Position numbers and translations under genes: made by a program. Shown piece after piece: positions 50,191 to 60,400 of a stretch of 64,000 bases of DNA; within the stretch, counting starts at the first letter, position 1; every line of letters starts with the position of its first letter. The notes below the pieces were generated by a model, which did no database searches, was not told where the DNA came from, and saw only the letters and a list, made by a program, of their open reading frames with translations. Origin of the DNA: Verrucomicrobiales bacterium (lineage in GTDB: Bacteria; Verrucomicrobiota; Verrucomicrobiia; Limisphaerales; J093); assembly GCA_024233215.1 (NCBI GenBank), contig JACKPW010000025.1, forward strand, positions 9,222 through 73,221, in the 5' to 3' direction.

Positions 50191-51471
50191 ATGCGTTATT
50201 CAGTCCTGTTGGCGACGGTTGGCTTAAGTGCCCTTCTGGGTTCCGGCAGTGGGTGGGCGGTGGATTACAAGCTGCTTCCGGTGGCGGATGGGAGCCAGGA
50301 TCGCTTTTATGGGAGCGGCGACGCCACGAGCAGCCGCCTCAACTGCGAGTACTCGGAGGGAAGCTCCTCGCAGGGACGACGGGTGGTGCTGAAGTTTAAC
50401 ATCAGCAACCTGAGCGCCTACCAGTTGCGCGGCGCCCGGTTGAACCTGTTTGGCGGTCGCAACTCGGCCGCCGGGGTGATGGATGTCCGGGCGTATCGCT
50501 ACTCGTTCAACACCTGGAACGACGCGTCGAACGGTGCGGTTCCCTTTGCGGCGGACGCGAACTGCACCTACCTCGCCTCGAAACTGATCAGCAATCTGCT
50601 GTCCGCCGATTACATCGGTACGAGCCAGTGGCACGAGTTCGACATCGGCGCGCAGTTGGGAGGGTGGAGCGGCGACGGTTTCCTCTCGATTGCGCTGCGC
50701 AATTTCAACACGGTCTTCGGTGCGAGTGTCTCGTTTGTGTCCCGCAACAGCGTCCCGTGGGACGGGTCGAAGGGGAAGGAGCCCTACATTGTCTTTCGCA
50801 CCTACGATCCAAACCCCTCGGTGCAAAGCGGCGCGTTTGCCGAGGGGGACGTGTCCGACTGGATCCTCATCTCCGGTGGCGGCACCGCCGCCGCCGTGGC
50901 CAATCCCTATGCGGAGGGTGATGCCCTCATGGAGTTGAAGTCCGGATCGCCTGTCACGCTGGCACAGGATCTGGACACACCGGCCGGGCCTTTCTACGTG
51001 GTGTTTTCCCACGAATTCCGCACCGCGACGGGCAGCCTGGAGGTGACGCTGAAGGATCGCGACGGCAATTCCACACTGCTCGGGACCGTGACGGCGCCGG
51101 CGAGCGTGGCGGAAGCGCTGACGACGACGGGTTTGCGGGTGGAAGCTCCGGAGTTGTTGGGGCTGGACCAGGCCCGCCTGAGCTTCACCCTGGACGGACC
51201 GGCGGGGTCCCTGCTCTGGCTGGACGACATCGCCTTTAGCGATACCGCACCCGTCGGGGGGCCGGTGTTGCGAATTGAGTTGCTTGGCAGGGGACAAGTC
51301 CTGCTGGCCTGGCCGGATGATTCAGTCGGCTTCGTCCTGCAGGAGAATGCCGGCGTGACGACGGCCGGTTGGAATGTCATGGGAGCCGTTCCGGACGTTG
51401 TGGGGGAGGAGAAGCAGGTGATTCTGGAGGCGCACGAAAGCGGGCGTTGCTACCGACTGGTCAAGCCCTGA
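50191..51471 (+). CDS. Secreted beta-rich protein with DNRLRE/CBM-like domain
   Basis: 426-aa secreted protein with signal peptide (MRYSVLLATVGLSALLGSGSGWA). Residues about 25-205 match the pattern of DNRLRE/CBM96-type domains (RVVLKFNISNLSAYQLRGARLNLF, DVRAYRY..NTWND, SQWHEFDIGAQL, FLSIALRN). A second carbohydrate-binding-like beta domain follows (about 215-350), ending with a short SVGFVLQENAGVTTAGWN module. No catalytic motif. Clear Shine-Dalgarno (AAAGGAGA, 6 nt before ATG). Probably a surface or matrix protein. Confidence 0.78.
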   Translation: MRYSVLLATVGLSALLGSGSGWAVDYKLLPVADGSQDRFYGSGDATSSRLNCEYSEGSSSQGRRVVLKFNISNLSAYQLRGARLNLFGGRNSAAGVMDVRAYRYSFNTWNDASNGAVPFAADANCTYLASKLISNLLSADYIGTSQWHEFDIGAQLGGWSGDGFLSIALRNFNTVFGASVSFVSRNSVPWDGSKGKEPYIVFRTYDPNPSVQSGAFAEGDVSDWILISGGGTAAAVANPYAEGDALMELKSGSPVTLAQDLDTPAGPFYVVFSHEFRTATGSLEVTLKDRDGNSTLLGTVTAPASVAEALTTTGLRVEAPELLGLDQARLSFTLDGPAGSLLWLDDIAFSDTAPVGGPVLRIELLGRGQVLLAWPDDSVGFVLQENAGVTTAGWNVMGAVPDVVGEEKQVILEAHESGRCYRLVKP

Positions 51472-51486
51472 TGGCGTGGACCGTGC

Positions 51487-51966
51487 TCACGGGCTGACCG
51501 CCAGCCGCTCCTCGTTGCGTTCCGGCTTCATGATCATGCCCTGTTCCTTGTAGGGCTTGAGGATGAAGTGGGTGGCCGTGGAGAGGACGCCCTGGATGGT
51601 GGCGAGCTTCTCCGAAACAAACATTGCCACCTCGCGCAGGCCGGTTCCCTCAACCTCGACCAGCAGGTCATAGGCGCCGGACATGAGGTAGCAGGATCGC
51701 ACCTCGTCGTATTTCGCAATGCGTTCGGCGATGCGATTGTAGCCGCCCTCGCGCTCGGGGGTGATCCGCACCTCGATGGCCGCCCGCACGGTATCGATCC
51801 CGAGCTTCTCCTCGTTCAGCACGGCGCGGTAGCCGAGAATGACTTCCTCCTTCTCGTACGCGGCGATCTTCGCCTCGACCTCCGCCGCCGGAATCCCGAG
51901 CAGCTTGGCCAGCCGTTCCGGGGTGGACCGGGCCTCGTCACGCAGCAGCCTCAACAACGCATCCAT
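51487..51966 (-). CDS. Lrp/AsnC family transcriptional regulator
   Basis: 159-aa regulator with an N-terminal winged helix (LLRDEARSTPERLAKLLGIPAAEVEAKIAAYEKEEVILGY) and an effector-binding RAM/AsnC ligand domain (YDEVRSCYLMSGAYDLLVEVEG). Such proteins sense amino acids and often regulate metabolism genes nearby. It is transcribed in the same direction as pfk and pyk, 158 bp further on. A small Lrp downstream of glycolytic genes may sense carbon/nitrogen balance (inference). Confidence 0.92.
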   Translation of the reverse strand: MDALLRLLRDEARSTPERLAKLLGIPAAEVEAKIAAYEKEEVILGYRAVLNEEKLGIDTVRAAIEVRITPEREGGYNRIAERIAKYDEVRSCYLMSGAYDLLVEVEGTGLREVAMFVSEKLATIQGVLSTATHFILKPYKEQGMIMKPERNEERLAVSP

Positions 51967-52124
51967 TGTGAGGGCAGATTAGACCGCGGAACCGGGCGTT
52001 GCACTTCTTTTTGAAAAGGGCGAGGGAGGGCGACAAGGGGAGAACGACGCCGGCCGCGAGGTTCGAAGCCCCAGCCCGGAGGGCGAACGAGAATCGCCCG
52101 GCAATTCGCCTGACTGGGACCGGC

Positions 52125-53585
52125 TCAGCCAAACCCGTCCGCGCCTTCGGGATCGGATTGGGCGGAGAGGCGGATCAATTCCAGGGTGTGATTCCGGTCG
52201 GGACGCAGCCGGGAGGGGCCCTGCACGAGGACGGCGAGGTCCCCGGGGAGTTCGTTGGTCTGGATCCACTTCCGGGCCGCCACGTCCCAAGCTTCCAGCG
52301 CCTCGGGCAGCAGAACCGGCGTCACGCCGTAGGAAAAGCGCAACGCGGCGCAGGCCCGGGCCTCCGGGCTGACGGCCGCCACCCAGACCGGCAATCGGAA
52401 GCGGGCCAATCGTCGGGCGGTGGCACCGCTGCGGGTCGGGACAATCACCGCGGCGGCATCGGCGGATTCCAACACCCGCTCCACACTCATTGAAATGAGG
52501 TCGGACATCGCACAGGGTCGGGCCGCTTCCGATCGCGTCATGAGTTCCCGGGCTTCCTGCCGGCTGCGATGCGGCTCCGTGGCGGCGGCGATCCGCGCCA
52601 GCGTGCTCACGGCTTCCACCGGAAAACGACCGATGGCGGACTCCGCCGAGAGCATCACGCAATCCGTTCCGTCGAGAATCGCGTTGGCCACATCCGTCGC
52701 CTCGGCACGGGTTGGTTGCCGGCTCTGGGTCATGGACTCCAGCATCTGCGTGGCGGTGATGACCGGTTTGCCCGCGTGAACGGCCTTCCGCATGATCTGC
52801 TTTTGGAGCACGGCGATCCGCTCGATCGGCACCTCCACCCCGAGATCGCCCCGCGCGATCATGATGCCATCCGCCACGGCCAAGATCTCATCCAGCCGTT
52901 CCAACGCACCCGCCCGTTCGATCTTCGCAATGATGAACGGGGCGTAGCCCAGTTCCTTCGCGGTTTGCCTCACGGCAAGCACGTCCTCGGCCGTCGCGAC
53001 AAACGACTGGCTCACCGCCTCGACGCCATGTTCCAGCGCGAAGCGGAGGCATTCGCGGTCCTCGTCCGTGAACGCACTCATACCAAGGTCGATGCCCGGC
53101 AGGTTGAGACCCTTGCGGGAGCGCAATTCACCGCCCACCACAACCCGGCAATGCACCACGTCGTTCTCGACCCGTTCGGCCCGGAGCTGGATCAGGCCGT
53201 CGTTGAGGAAGAGGTTGTCGCCGGGATGGACGACGCGCGGCAGGGGATCGAAACTGACGCAGGCGCCGGTTTCATTCCCCGTGTCGTTGCCGGGACGCAG
53301 GCTGAACGGGTTGCCCGCAACGAGATCGATCGGGTCGGGTTGAATCTGCCCGATCCGCATCTTCGGTCCGGGCAGATCCGCCATCAGGGTGACCTCGGAG
53401 CCGACCGCCGCTGCGGCGGAGCGGATGCGGGTGATGTTCTCCGCGTGGGTGGCAAAGTCCGCGTGGGAGAAGTTCAGTCGGGCGACGTTCAGACCGGCCA
53501 GAATCAGCCGCTGCAGCATCGCGGACTCACGCGAGGCGGGGCCGATGGTGGCGACAATCTTGGTCTTGTGCGGGGGCAGGGGCAT
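52125..53585 (-). CDS. pyk: Pyruvate kinase
   Basis: 486-aa glycolytic enzyme (PEP + ADP to pyruvate + ATP). All core motifs: KTKIVATIGPASR, NVARLNFSHADF, MADLPGPKMRIG, FIIAKIERAGALERLDEI (active-site KIE), GIMIARGDLGVEVP, PVITATQMLESM, DGTDCVMLSAESAIGRFP, and the C-terminal allosteric domain with SGATARRLARFR. ATG 53585 gives the normal N-terminus; the frame is open for some 55 codons upstream but overlaps pfk. Lies 13 bp after pfk and is probably co-transcribed. Confidence 0.95.
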   Translation of the reverse strand: MPLPPHKTKIVATIGPASRESAMLQRLILAGLNVARLNFSHADFATHAENITRIRSAAAAVGSEVTLMADLPGPKMRIGQIQPDPIDLVAGNPFSLRPGNDTGNETGACVSFDPLPRVVHPGDNLFLNDGLIQLRAERVENDVVHCRVVVGGELRSRKGLNLPGIDLGMSAFTDEDRECLRFALEHGVEAVSQSFVATAEDVLAVRQTAKELGYAPFIIAKIERAGALERLDEILAVADGIMIARGDLGVEVPIERIAVLQKQIMRKAVHAGKPVITATQMLESMTQSRQPTRAEATDVANAILDGTDCVMLSAESAIGRFPVEAVSTLARIAAATEPHRSRQEARELMTRSEAARPCAMSDLISMSVERVLESADAAAVIVPTRSGATARRLARFRLPVWVAAVSPEARACAALRFSYGVTPVLLPEALEAWDVAARKWIQTNELPGDLAVLVQGPSRLRPDRNHTLELIRLSAQSDPEGADGFG

Positions 53586-53598
53586 GGCGGAAGGAGGT

Positions 53599-54888
53599 TT
53601 AGACCATTTCGCGGGGCTGACCGGTGGACGCCAGGACGCTGCTCCACAGGCGACTGTCCGGCACGATTTGTTTTCGCGCCGACGTGGCCAGGGGGATTGG
53701 CACGTGGGTGAACTCGTTTCGCCAGAACCCAACCACGACGTTGGTGCGTCCACTCATCGCCGCATGGACCGCATTGTGGCCGAGCAGGAGGCAGAAGGCG
53801 GAATCGAACGCGTTCGCCGGCACGCCGCGAATCATGTAGCTGGGGTCGATGTATTTCAAACCCACCGGCATCTTGACCCGGCCGAAGTGCGCCTTGATCT
53901 CGTCCCGCAGGAACAACCCGATGTCACCGAGCTTCACGTTGCCGGAGGCATCGCGACCGAGGTTGGCTTCCATCAAGTCCTGGCCGGCGCCCTCCGCAAC
54001 GACGATCACCGCGTGCCCGCGACGTTCCAGGCGGGCCTGAAGGGTGCCCAGGAAGGACTCCAGGGTGAAGGGACATTCGGGAACCAGGCAGAAGTTGACC
54101 TGGCTGCCGGCGAGGGCCGCGTGCGCAGCGATAAAGCCCGAATGCCGGCCCATCAACTTCACCAGGCCGATGCCATTCCGGGCGCCCTTGGCCTCCACAT
54201 GCGCCGCCGCGATGGCCTGGCCCGCCTCCGCCACGGCGGTCTGGAAACCGAAGGACATCTGGATGAAGCCGATGTCGTTGTCGATGGTCTTGGGCAGGCC
54301 GATGACGGCGATGTTCGAGCCGCGTCGGTGAATTTCCGCCGCCATGTCACGGCCGCCGCGCAGGGTGCCGTCGCCCCCGATGACGAAGAGCATGTTGATA
54401 CCGAGCTGTTCCAACCGGTCGACCATGCGCCCCACGTCCTGCGGTCCGCGGGAGCTCCCGAGGATGGTGCCCCCGGCATCCTCGATGTGATCCACTTCCT
54501 CCGAATCCAGCAGCCACGGCTCGTGTCCGTAGTCGTCGATCAATCCCTCATAACCATAGCGGAAACCGTAGATGACCTCGGCTTGGTAATGGTGTTCGAG
54601 GCTCAGAACGACCGCCCGGATGACGTCGTTCAGGCCCGGGCAAAGTCCGCCGCAGGTGACCAGACCGGCCCGTACTGTGCCGGGTTTGAAGAAGAGCCGT
54701 TCCCGGGGACCGGCGATCTCGAACGCCAGGGGTTTCCGGCCCGCTTCGATCTCGGCACAGACCTCCGCGGCCTCCGCGGCATACAACACGCGCCGGTCGT
54801 CGCGAATGAAGGGCACGTTCCGCATCGGCGAGTCGAACTCGCCCGGACCCAGCCGGTCCACCGTGAAGTCAGATTGCTGCAGAGGCAT
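53599..54888 (-). CDS. pfkA: 6-phosphofructokinase, ATP type of the PPi-like clade
   Basis: 429-aa phosphofructokinase. An N-terminal extension (about 1-75) is typical of group II/X enzymes. Motifs: GLVTCGGLCPGLNDVIR, FVIGGDGTLRGG, VIGLPKTIDNDI, MGRHSGFIAAHAAL. The Gly in GGDGT normally marks ATP as donor (PPi enzymes have Asp), while Lys in PKTIDND is shared with PPi enzymes. This combination is known from trypanosome-like ATP-dependent enzymes, so ATP is the likely donor but PPi is not excluded. Immediately precedes pyk. Confidence 0.92.
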   Translation of the reverse strand: MPLQQSDFTVDRLGPGEFDSPMRNVPFIRDDRRVLYAAEAAEVCAEIEAGRKPLAFEIAGPRERLFFKPGTVRAGLVTCGGLCPGLNDVIRAVVLSLEHHYQAEVIYGFRYGYEGLIDDYGHEPWLLDSEEVDHIEDAGGTILGSSRGPQDVGRMVDRLEQLGINMLFVIGGDGTLRGGRDMAAEIHRRGSNIAVIGLPKTIDNDIGFIQMSFGFQTAVAEAGQAIAAAHVEAKGARNGIGLVKLMGRHSGFIAAHAALAGSQVNFCLVPECPFTLESFLGTLQARLERRGHAVIVVAEGAGQDLMEANLGRDASGNVKLGDIGLFLRDEIKAHFGRVKMPVGLKYIDPSYMIRGVPANAFDSAFCLLLGHNAVHAAMSGRTNVVVGFWRNEFTHVPIPLATSARKQIVPDSRLWSSVLASTGQPREMV

Positions 54889-54978
54889 GGTTCAATTTGG
54901 TCCTGATTTCGTGCACCTCGCGTGCCGATGTCAGGCGGCAACGACGGTAGCGGCTCAGCCTTGACCATGCAATGACCG

Positions 54979-55040
54979 GTAGCCGTGGACGTCAGTCCGC
55001 GCCAATAACCCGGTTTGCGCGGACTGATGTCCGCGGCTAC
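54979..55040. repeat. Palindromic repeat copy supplying a stop codon
   Basis: 62-bp copy: left arm from 54979 (begins GTAGCCGTGGACGTCAG), 13-nt spacer, then inverted arm ending GGCTAC at 55040. On the minus strand the right arm begins GTAGCCGCGGAC, and its TAG is the stop codon of the large secreted protein gene ending at 55037. The rest of 54889-54978 has no feature. Confidence 0.8.
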
Positions 55041-57346
55041 TCGGTAACGCGAATCGATTTCCAGACCGTGGTGGTGCGACCGGCCATGTCCACGGTTGAG
55101 GTTCGCAGACGGTATTGTCCCGGTCGGTCCAGCGTGAAACGCATTTCCACCTCATGGACTGCACCGCTGGTGGTCACGTGCGGTTTCAGGCCCGGGGCGC
55201 GCAGGTCGCGATTGTCTTCCTCCCCGGGACCGTAGAGTTCCCACGCGACGACTGCGTTCCGATAGACGCCCTCCAGATCCGTGCCCAGGGTGTAGTAAAC
55301 GGGCGCGGTCGTTTCCCGCACGGTCGCCCTGGCGGCGATCCGCAGTGGTGCCGTACCGGTTTGGGAGGACAGCTCAACCGCCAGTCCCGGCGGCGCGCCT
55401 TCAGGCCGTTCCGGCACTCTGGGGCCATCCAGCAGGCAGTGTTCGTTTTCGGTCTGGATGTCGACCTTCCCATCCTCGCGGATGCGGACCACCTCGCGAT
55501 ACCCGGTCGGTTGAACTTCGGGCAAATCCCAAAGCAGATCGAAGGCGACGCCGAGTCGGAGGCTACGCTCGATTTCGGTGAAGAAGTTGCCCATGACGGT
55601 GCGATAGATCACACCGTTTCGGTTGGCTCGCTCGAGGTTGAGTTCCCCCACGCCCCACAGGTTTCCCCGGCCGAGATGGACGTGTCCGAGATTGTAACCG
55701 GGCGGCAACAGGATGGCGACCTCGGCCGCGCGGGCGAGCCGGTCCAGGTCGCGGTAGGGGCGGTTCTCGACGCGGTTCTGCAGCGCGCGGGCCAGGGCGA
55801 GGCATTCGTGGTAAGGGACGCAGGCGAGTCGATGGGAATCCCAGAACAGAAACCGGGTCGCCCCCAAATCGTAGGCATGGGTGAGATACCAGAAGGCATC
55901 CGCACGGTCCACGGACCCATAGATGCTCACGCCCCAGGATTTGTCCGTTGCGCGGGCGGAACCGCGCAGGAACCCGGTGAGGATCGACAGGAGGTTGTTC
56001 GGGTCAGCCACCGGAATCTGGCAGCCGTAGTTCATGTCGATCTCCGGGAGGGTGCGGAGGGTCCCGACGCGGCCGGGCGGTTCAAACACAACGGACGACG
56101 GCACCCGCGGATCCTGCGAGAGTTGGTAGGCGGCGGTACTCACCATGGTCTCCCAAGTGTGCAGGTTCTCCTGGCGGAACCGCATAAGACCGAGGTCGAC
56201 ATCCGGCCGGGCCTCCAATGCGCGCATCAAGGCCCAGGGCGCATGCTCCAGGCTCGTTTCGTGGAAGTACTGCTCGAAGGCATCGAAGGCACTTTGCGGC
56301 GTGATGGTCTTTCGGTGGTGCGGGTCTTCCCGGAGACGTGGCCGGATCACGTGATCGCGGGTGCAAACTGCCGGTTCATCGAGAAAAAGGACGGGCCCGA
56401 GATACTGGCTGCGGTAGAGACACTCGGGGTAGGGGAGATCAGCTCCCCCGACCCCCCAGTAGAAAACCTCCCAGTCCCGCACCCACGAAAGCTGTTCCGC
56501 GTCCACTCGCAGGCAGTTCATTCCGGCGTCCACCATTTCCCGATAGTCCGACTGGGTCAGCCGCACCAATTCGTAGTCCGAATCATCGTAGCGGCGGGTC
56601 TCGTCCCGCTGGCGGGTGTTGCCGGCAACCCCGACCAGGACATCCGGCAACAGGGAAACGACGCGAAGGTCGGTGGGCGGCGCCGCCGGGGATTCCGATT
56701 CCTGCTGCCCTATCAGCCGGTAGGCATGTCCCAGATAGCGCGCAGTCCGGGGAAAGGGTCCCTCGGTGGGAATGGAATTGTCGAGGCTCCCGGCCCGTGG
56801 CAGCAGATGTTGCCAACCGCCCAAGGAGGGGAGAACGACCGTGCCTGTGTCACGTTCCTTGAACTCGACCGATTCACCCGTCCCTTCCTGCAGGACGTAA
56901 CGAAAGACGGCCTGACGCGCCTCCTCCAGCGTCGGCGGTGGGTAACCATCGGCGAGCAGCCAGACCGTGAATCGTTCGCCCGCGGCTTTGGTGGCGCTGA
57001 GCCGAATCCACTGGGTGGGTTTGGACCTTCGTTCCTCGACCTGACCCCAGGCGAGCGTGAACTCCCGGACCACCGAGTCAGGCAGGGCGCCGTTGCCTGC
57101 GTGAACGTAGCGTGCCTCCCAACCGGGGCGGCCGACGACAGCGCCACCGGGTTTGTCATCCGGCCTCGGCTTGGTCTCGGAAGCAGGGCGGGCTGTCGCA
57201 CCTCCGATGGATCCGCTGCCCGCCGCCGTCAGCGGAGGCACGGCGAGCAGGCCGATCATCAGCGCCGCCAACCGGGCTGCCTTTCCCGAACCCGATTTCG
57301 TGTGAGCATGGTCCAGCGTCCGACAGCCGTTATCAGGTTGTTTCAT
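55037..57346 (-). CDS. Large secreted protein, function unknown
   Basis: 769-aa protein with a long N-terminal leader (hydrophobic ARLAALMIGLLAVPPLTAA at about 24-42; the true start may be one of the later codons). The middle part (about 260-560) contains alpha/beta stretches such as DAGMNCLRVDAEQLSWVRDW and DKSWGVSIYGSVDRADAFWYL typical of a TIM-barrel hydrolase, but I cannot point to catalytic residues. The last about 110 residues form an immunoglobulin-like beta domain. The stop codon TAG falls in a palindromic repeat. It precedes no gene closely; the neighbour on the same strand is a glycoside-hydrolase-like protein. Confidence 0.7.
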   Translation of the reverse strand: MKQPDNGCRTLDHAHTKSGSGKAARLAALMIGLLAVPPLTAAGSGSIGGATARPASETKPRPDDKPGGAVVGRPGWEARYVHAGNGALPDSVVREFTLAWGQVEERRSKPTQWIRLSATKAAGERFTVWLLADGYPPPTLEEARQAVFRYVLQEGTGESVEFKERDTGTVVLPSLGGWQHLLPRAGSLDNSIPTEGPFPRTARYLGHAYRLIGQQESESPAAPPTDLRVVSLLPDVLVGVAGNTRQRDETRRYDDSDYELVRLTQSDYREMVDAGMNCLRVDAEQLSWVRDWEVFYWGVGGADLPYPECLYRSQYLGPVLFLDEPAVCTRDHVIRPRLREDPHHRKTITPQSAFDAFEQYFHETSLEHAPWALMRALEARPDVDLGLMRFRQENLHTWETMVSTAAYQLSQDPRVPSSVVFEPPGRVGTLRTLPEIDMNYGCQIPVADPNNLLSILTGFLRGSARATDKSWGVSIYGSVDRADAFWYLTHAYDLGATRFLFWDSHRLACVPYHECLALARALQNRVENRPYRDLDRLARAAEVAILLPPGYNLGHVHLGRGNLWGVGELNLERANRNGVIYRTVMGNFFTEIERSLRLGVAFDLLWDLPEVQPTGYREVVRIREDGKVDIQTENEHCLLDGPRVPERPEGAPPGLAVELSSQTGTAPLRIAARATVRETTAPVYYTLGTDLEGVYRNAVVAWELYGPGEEDNRDLRAPGLKPHVTTSGAVHEVEMRFTLDRPGQYRLRTSTVDMAGRTTTVWKSIRVTE

Positions 57347-57405
57347 GAGTCATGGACAGGTTCACGATTACGAGCAGGATGAGGATTGCGATTGGCGGGG
57401 AGGCG

Positions 57406-60400
57406 CTACCGCTCGACGAGGTAGTAGAGACGGTCCGGCAGAAGAGTGATTTCGGCCGCGCCGTTGATGGGTGGTCCAACCCGGTAGCCGTTCGCATCAA
57501 GCGGGGTGACGGTCAGGCTCGCCGCGTCGGCGCGCTTCAATCGAACTGTGCCCGCCATTTCCCGCACCAGGAGAGGGACGGTGCCCCGGTTCGTGATCGT
57601 GCGCAGGCCGGTGGCGGTTTCCGTTTCCCACTGCCACGGCTTCTCTTCGCTCGCGACCTGAAGCAGCAGCCTTGCGGATTCCGCAATCGGTTTGCCGTCC
57701 ATCGCCACCAACACCACGGAGCCGTATTCCAGAGGTGATTCGATCTCCAATCGGTCAAGCTGGATGCTGCCGGCCGCACCGAGGAAGCCGGTCGCCCCCT
57801 GCGCCGCCGGAGCATTGAGGGTCACCAAGCCGGCGTCCCAATCCCAACGCAGTTCGCCGGTCTCACTCACGACCCGTTTCGCCGGGCGATCAATGTAGGG
57901 CGAGAGATCGCGCACCTGCGATTGCGGCGTGCCGTTCTCGATGAAGTTCACATTGACGCCCCCGACGAGAAACGCCAGGGAATCGATGACGCTGACGTTG
58001 GTCAGGGTCGCGCCCGGCGGGACGTCGTTGCCACGCAGACTGTCGAAGTTCTGCGGCGCGGGCAGCGGCGTGCCCTTCAATGCGTAGAGATCGTCGACGC
58101 CCAGGTCTATATCCACCACGCGCTGGCCCGTGCGCACGAGGCCCTGCCGGTAGATCAGCGCGGTGGCGGGGAACTGCCCGAGCACCCCGGGGGTCTGGAT
58201 CGCGAACTTGCCGGGCAAGCCCTGCCAGGTCGGTTCACCGGCCGCGAACCAGAAGATCGCGTCACTGCCCTGCAACGCCCCGTAAGCCGCGCCCAGCACC
58301 ACCATGTCCGCGCGATAACGATTCGGCAGCGGCCAGTTTATTTCGGTGATGGTGGATGGGCGGTCGTTGTAGCCGAGATCCCAAAGTGGGTTGCCGAAAT
58401 CGTCACCGGTGCCGGCGGCGTTGCGAAACTTCACCGCCGCGCGATCATCGTAACGCTGGCCGGGTTCGATGTTCCACGAGGCGTTGTTGCCCTCGTGCCG
58501 TCCTCCGAAATAGCCGTGGCGATCAAAGAAGTCGCCGACCGAGTTCGCGTATTTGTCGAGCGGATCCAGATATTGCTCGGAGGCGGTCTTCCAGTTGGAG
58601 CAATAGACCAGCGCCCGGGAACCGAGGTCCTGTTTGAGGAAGTGATAGATCGCGGTGTGCCAGTCCTTCATCAACTCCGTGAGGAACTGCGCCGTGTCGC
58701 GGTCGCGGGGGCGCCGTTCGTTGGCGATGTTCCACAGCGGACGGAACCCGACGCGTCCTGCGGCGAAGTCGTCCTGGGAGGTGGCAAGGCCCTGCCAGCG
58801 CACGTTGCGGATCTGGGAGAGGGTCACGCCGGGATATTTTGCCAACAGCCAGTCGCCAAAACGCTTCTCGAGGATCGCGCGTTGGGGATCGGGGATGTTG
58901 CCGCTCGCGCCCTCGTTGGGATCGAAGGTCCAGAACAACGTCGAATCCTCGTTGATCATCTCGAGCATGGCCACGGCGGGATCGTCTTTCAGCGCAATGC
59001 CGGTGTGCGGGTTGATCGGTTCCAGCAGGCCGCGCCACCAGTTTTGGTAGAGCGGTTGGAACGGTTCACTGAAATAGGGCAGGGCGAAGGGGTGCTGTCC
59101 GTTGTACCCGGGGAACTCCGTGTTCTCGGGACCAAGCGTCACCCAGAGTGGGAAGTAGATGCTCAAGGAGGAGTAGATGCCTTCGCGTTTGAGGGCGTGT
59201 ATGAAGTAGTGCACGCGGGCCACCAGCTCCGGTTTCACCTGACCGAAATTTGCCCCGCTATCTTCGTAGGCGGCGCCGTGGATGCGCACCAGGTTCACGC
59301 CGCGCTTGGCCATCGCCCGGGCGAACAGATCGAGATCCGCGTCGGCGCTGTTCACGAAACCGAGTCCCACGTTCACCGCCCAGAAGCGGACCGCTTCACC
59401 GGTCCCCTCGTGGATGAAGTCCGGCCCCCGCGTGCGGATGAAGCCGTGTTCACCGGCCAGGCGCTCGTTGAGAAACCTCAGGTCAATCGGGCTGTAGGTG
59501 AGCGGATCCGACGCCGGTTCGAAGGCGAACCAACCCGGTTCGGCAACCCCGCTACCCTCGTCCGGCTTGAGTTTCCCCCGCGGCGTGAAGCCTTCACGGG
59601 TCAGCAGGAAACAGTCGTAGGCCGTGGTGTTGCTGTCGCCGGTCAGCACCTCCAGCCGGAAGTTCTGCGTGCCGGCGACGAGAGCCGCGCTGCCGGCGTT
59701 GAACCAGCCCACGCGGCGACCCGCATTACCGTCCAGCAGGATAAGATCAGTCAACGACGCGCTACGGACCTCCTGCCAGTCGCCGGTGCCGACGCGCCAT
59801 CGGATGGCCTGCGGATTCCAGAACTTGCGTACCCAAAGCGTGTAGTCGCCGGCGGACGGGATGTTCACCGATTTCTGCACTGAACCGTCCGGGCCCACCC
59901 AGGTCATGCGATCGGCGGAGAGCGCCACGTTGCTCTCGCCGCCGAAGGAGCCCTCCGCCTCGAACCAAACCCACTTCGGTCCCGACGGCGGGGCGGCGAT
60001 GCTCACCGCGGCGATGTGCAGGAATCCGGCGGCGGCCGCCGCGGCATCCATCTGCAGCGCATACCCGATGCTGCCGGCGCCGGCGGAGGCCTCCGTCACG
60101 GAGAACCCATGCGCCGGTGCCGCGTCCCAAGCGGCTCCCTCGGCCAACGACCCCGCAGCGGTGAAATCGAGCCGGGCCTCGCTGGCGGCGGCGGAGGCGC
60201 GCAGCCATCCATTGGCCGAACCGTCCCTGGCCTCCAAGGCGGGCAGGTTCCCCCACAACTCCGTCGCGTCCGGTTTCAGGGGATCACGTCCCAGGGCGTA
60301 TTCCGCGAAGTTGGCCAGTCGGTCACCGTCTGGATTCGCGGTCGGTCCGGCCAGTGCCGGTTGGGCGGCCTCGGCGGGTCGCCACACCTGGGCCTGCCAT

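Noticed and set aside
55115..57382. 755-codon plus-strand frame
   Set aside because: Antisense to the 769-aa secreted protein, which has a leader and domain-like pattern; no family on the plus strand.
57922..59883. 653-codon plus-strand frame
   Set aside because: Antisense to the glycoside-hydrolase-like gene; no signal peptide or motif.
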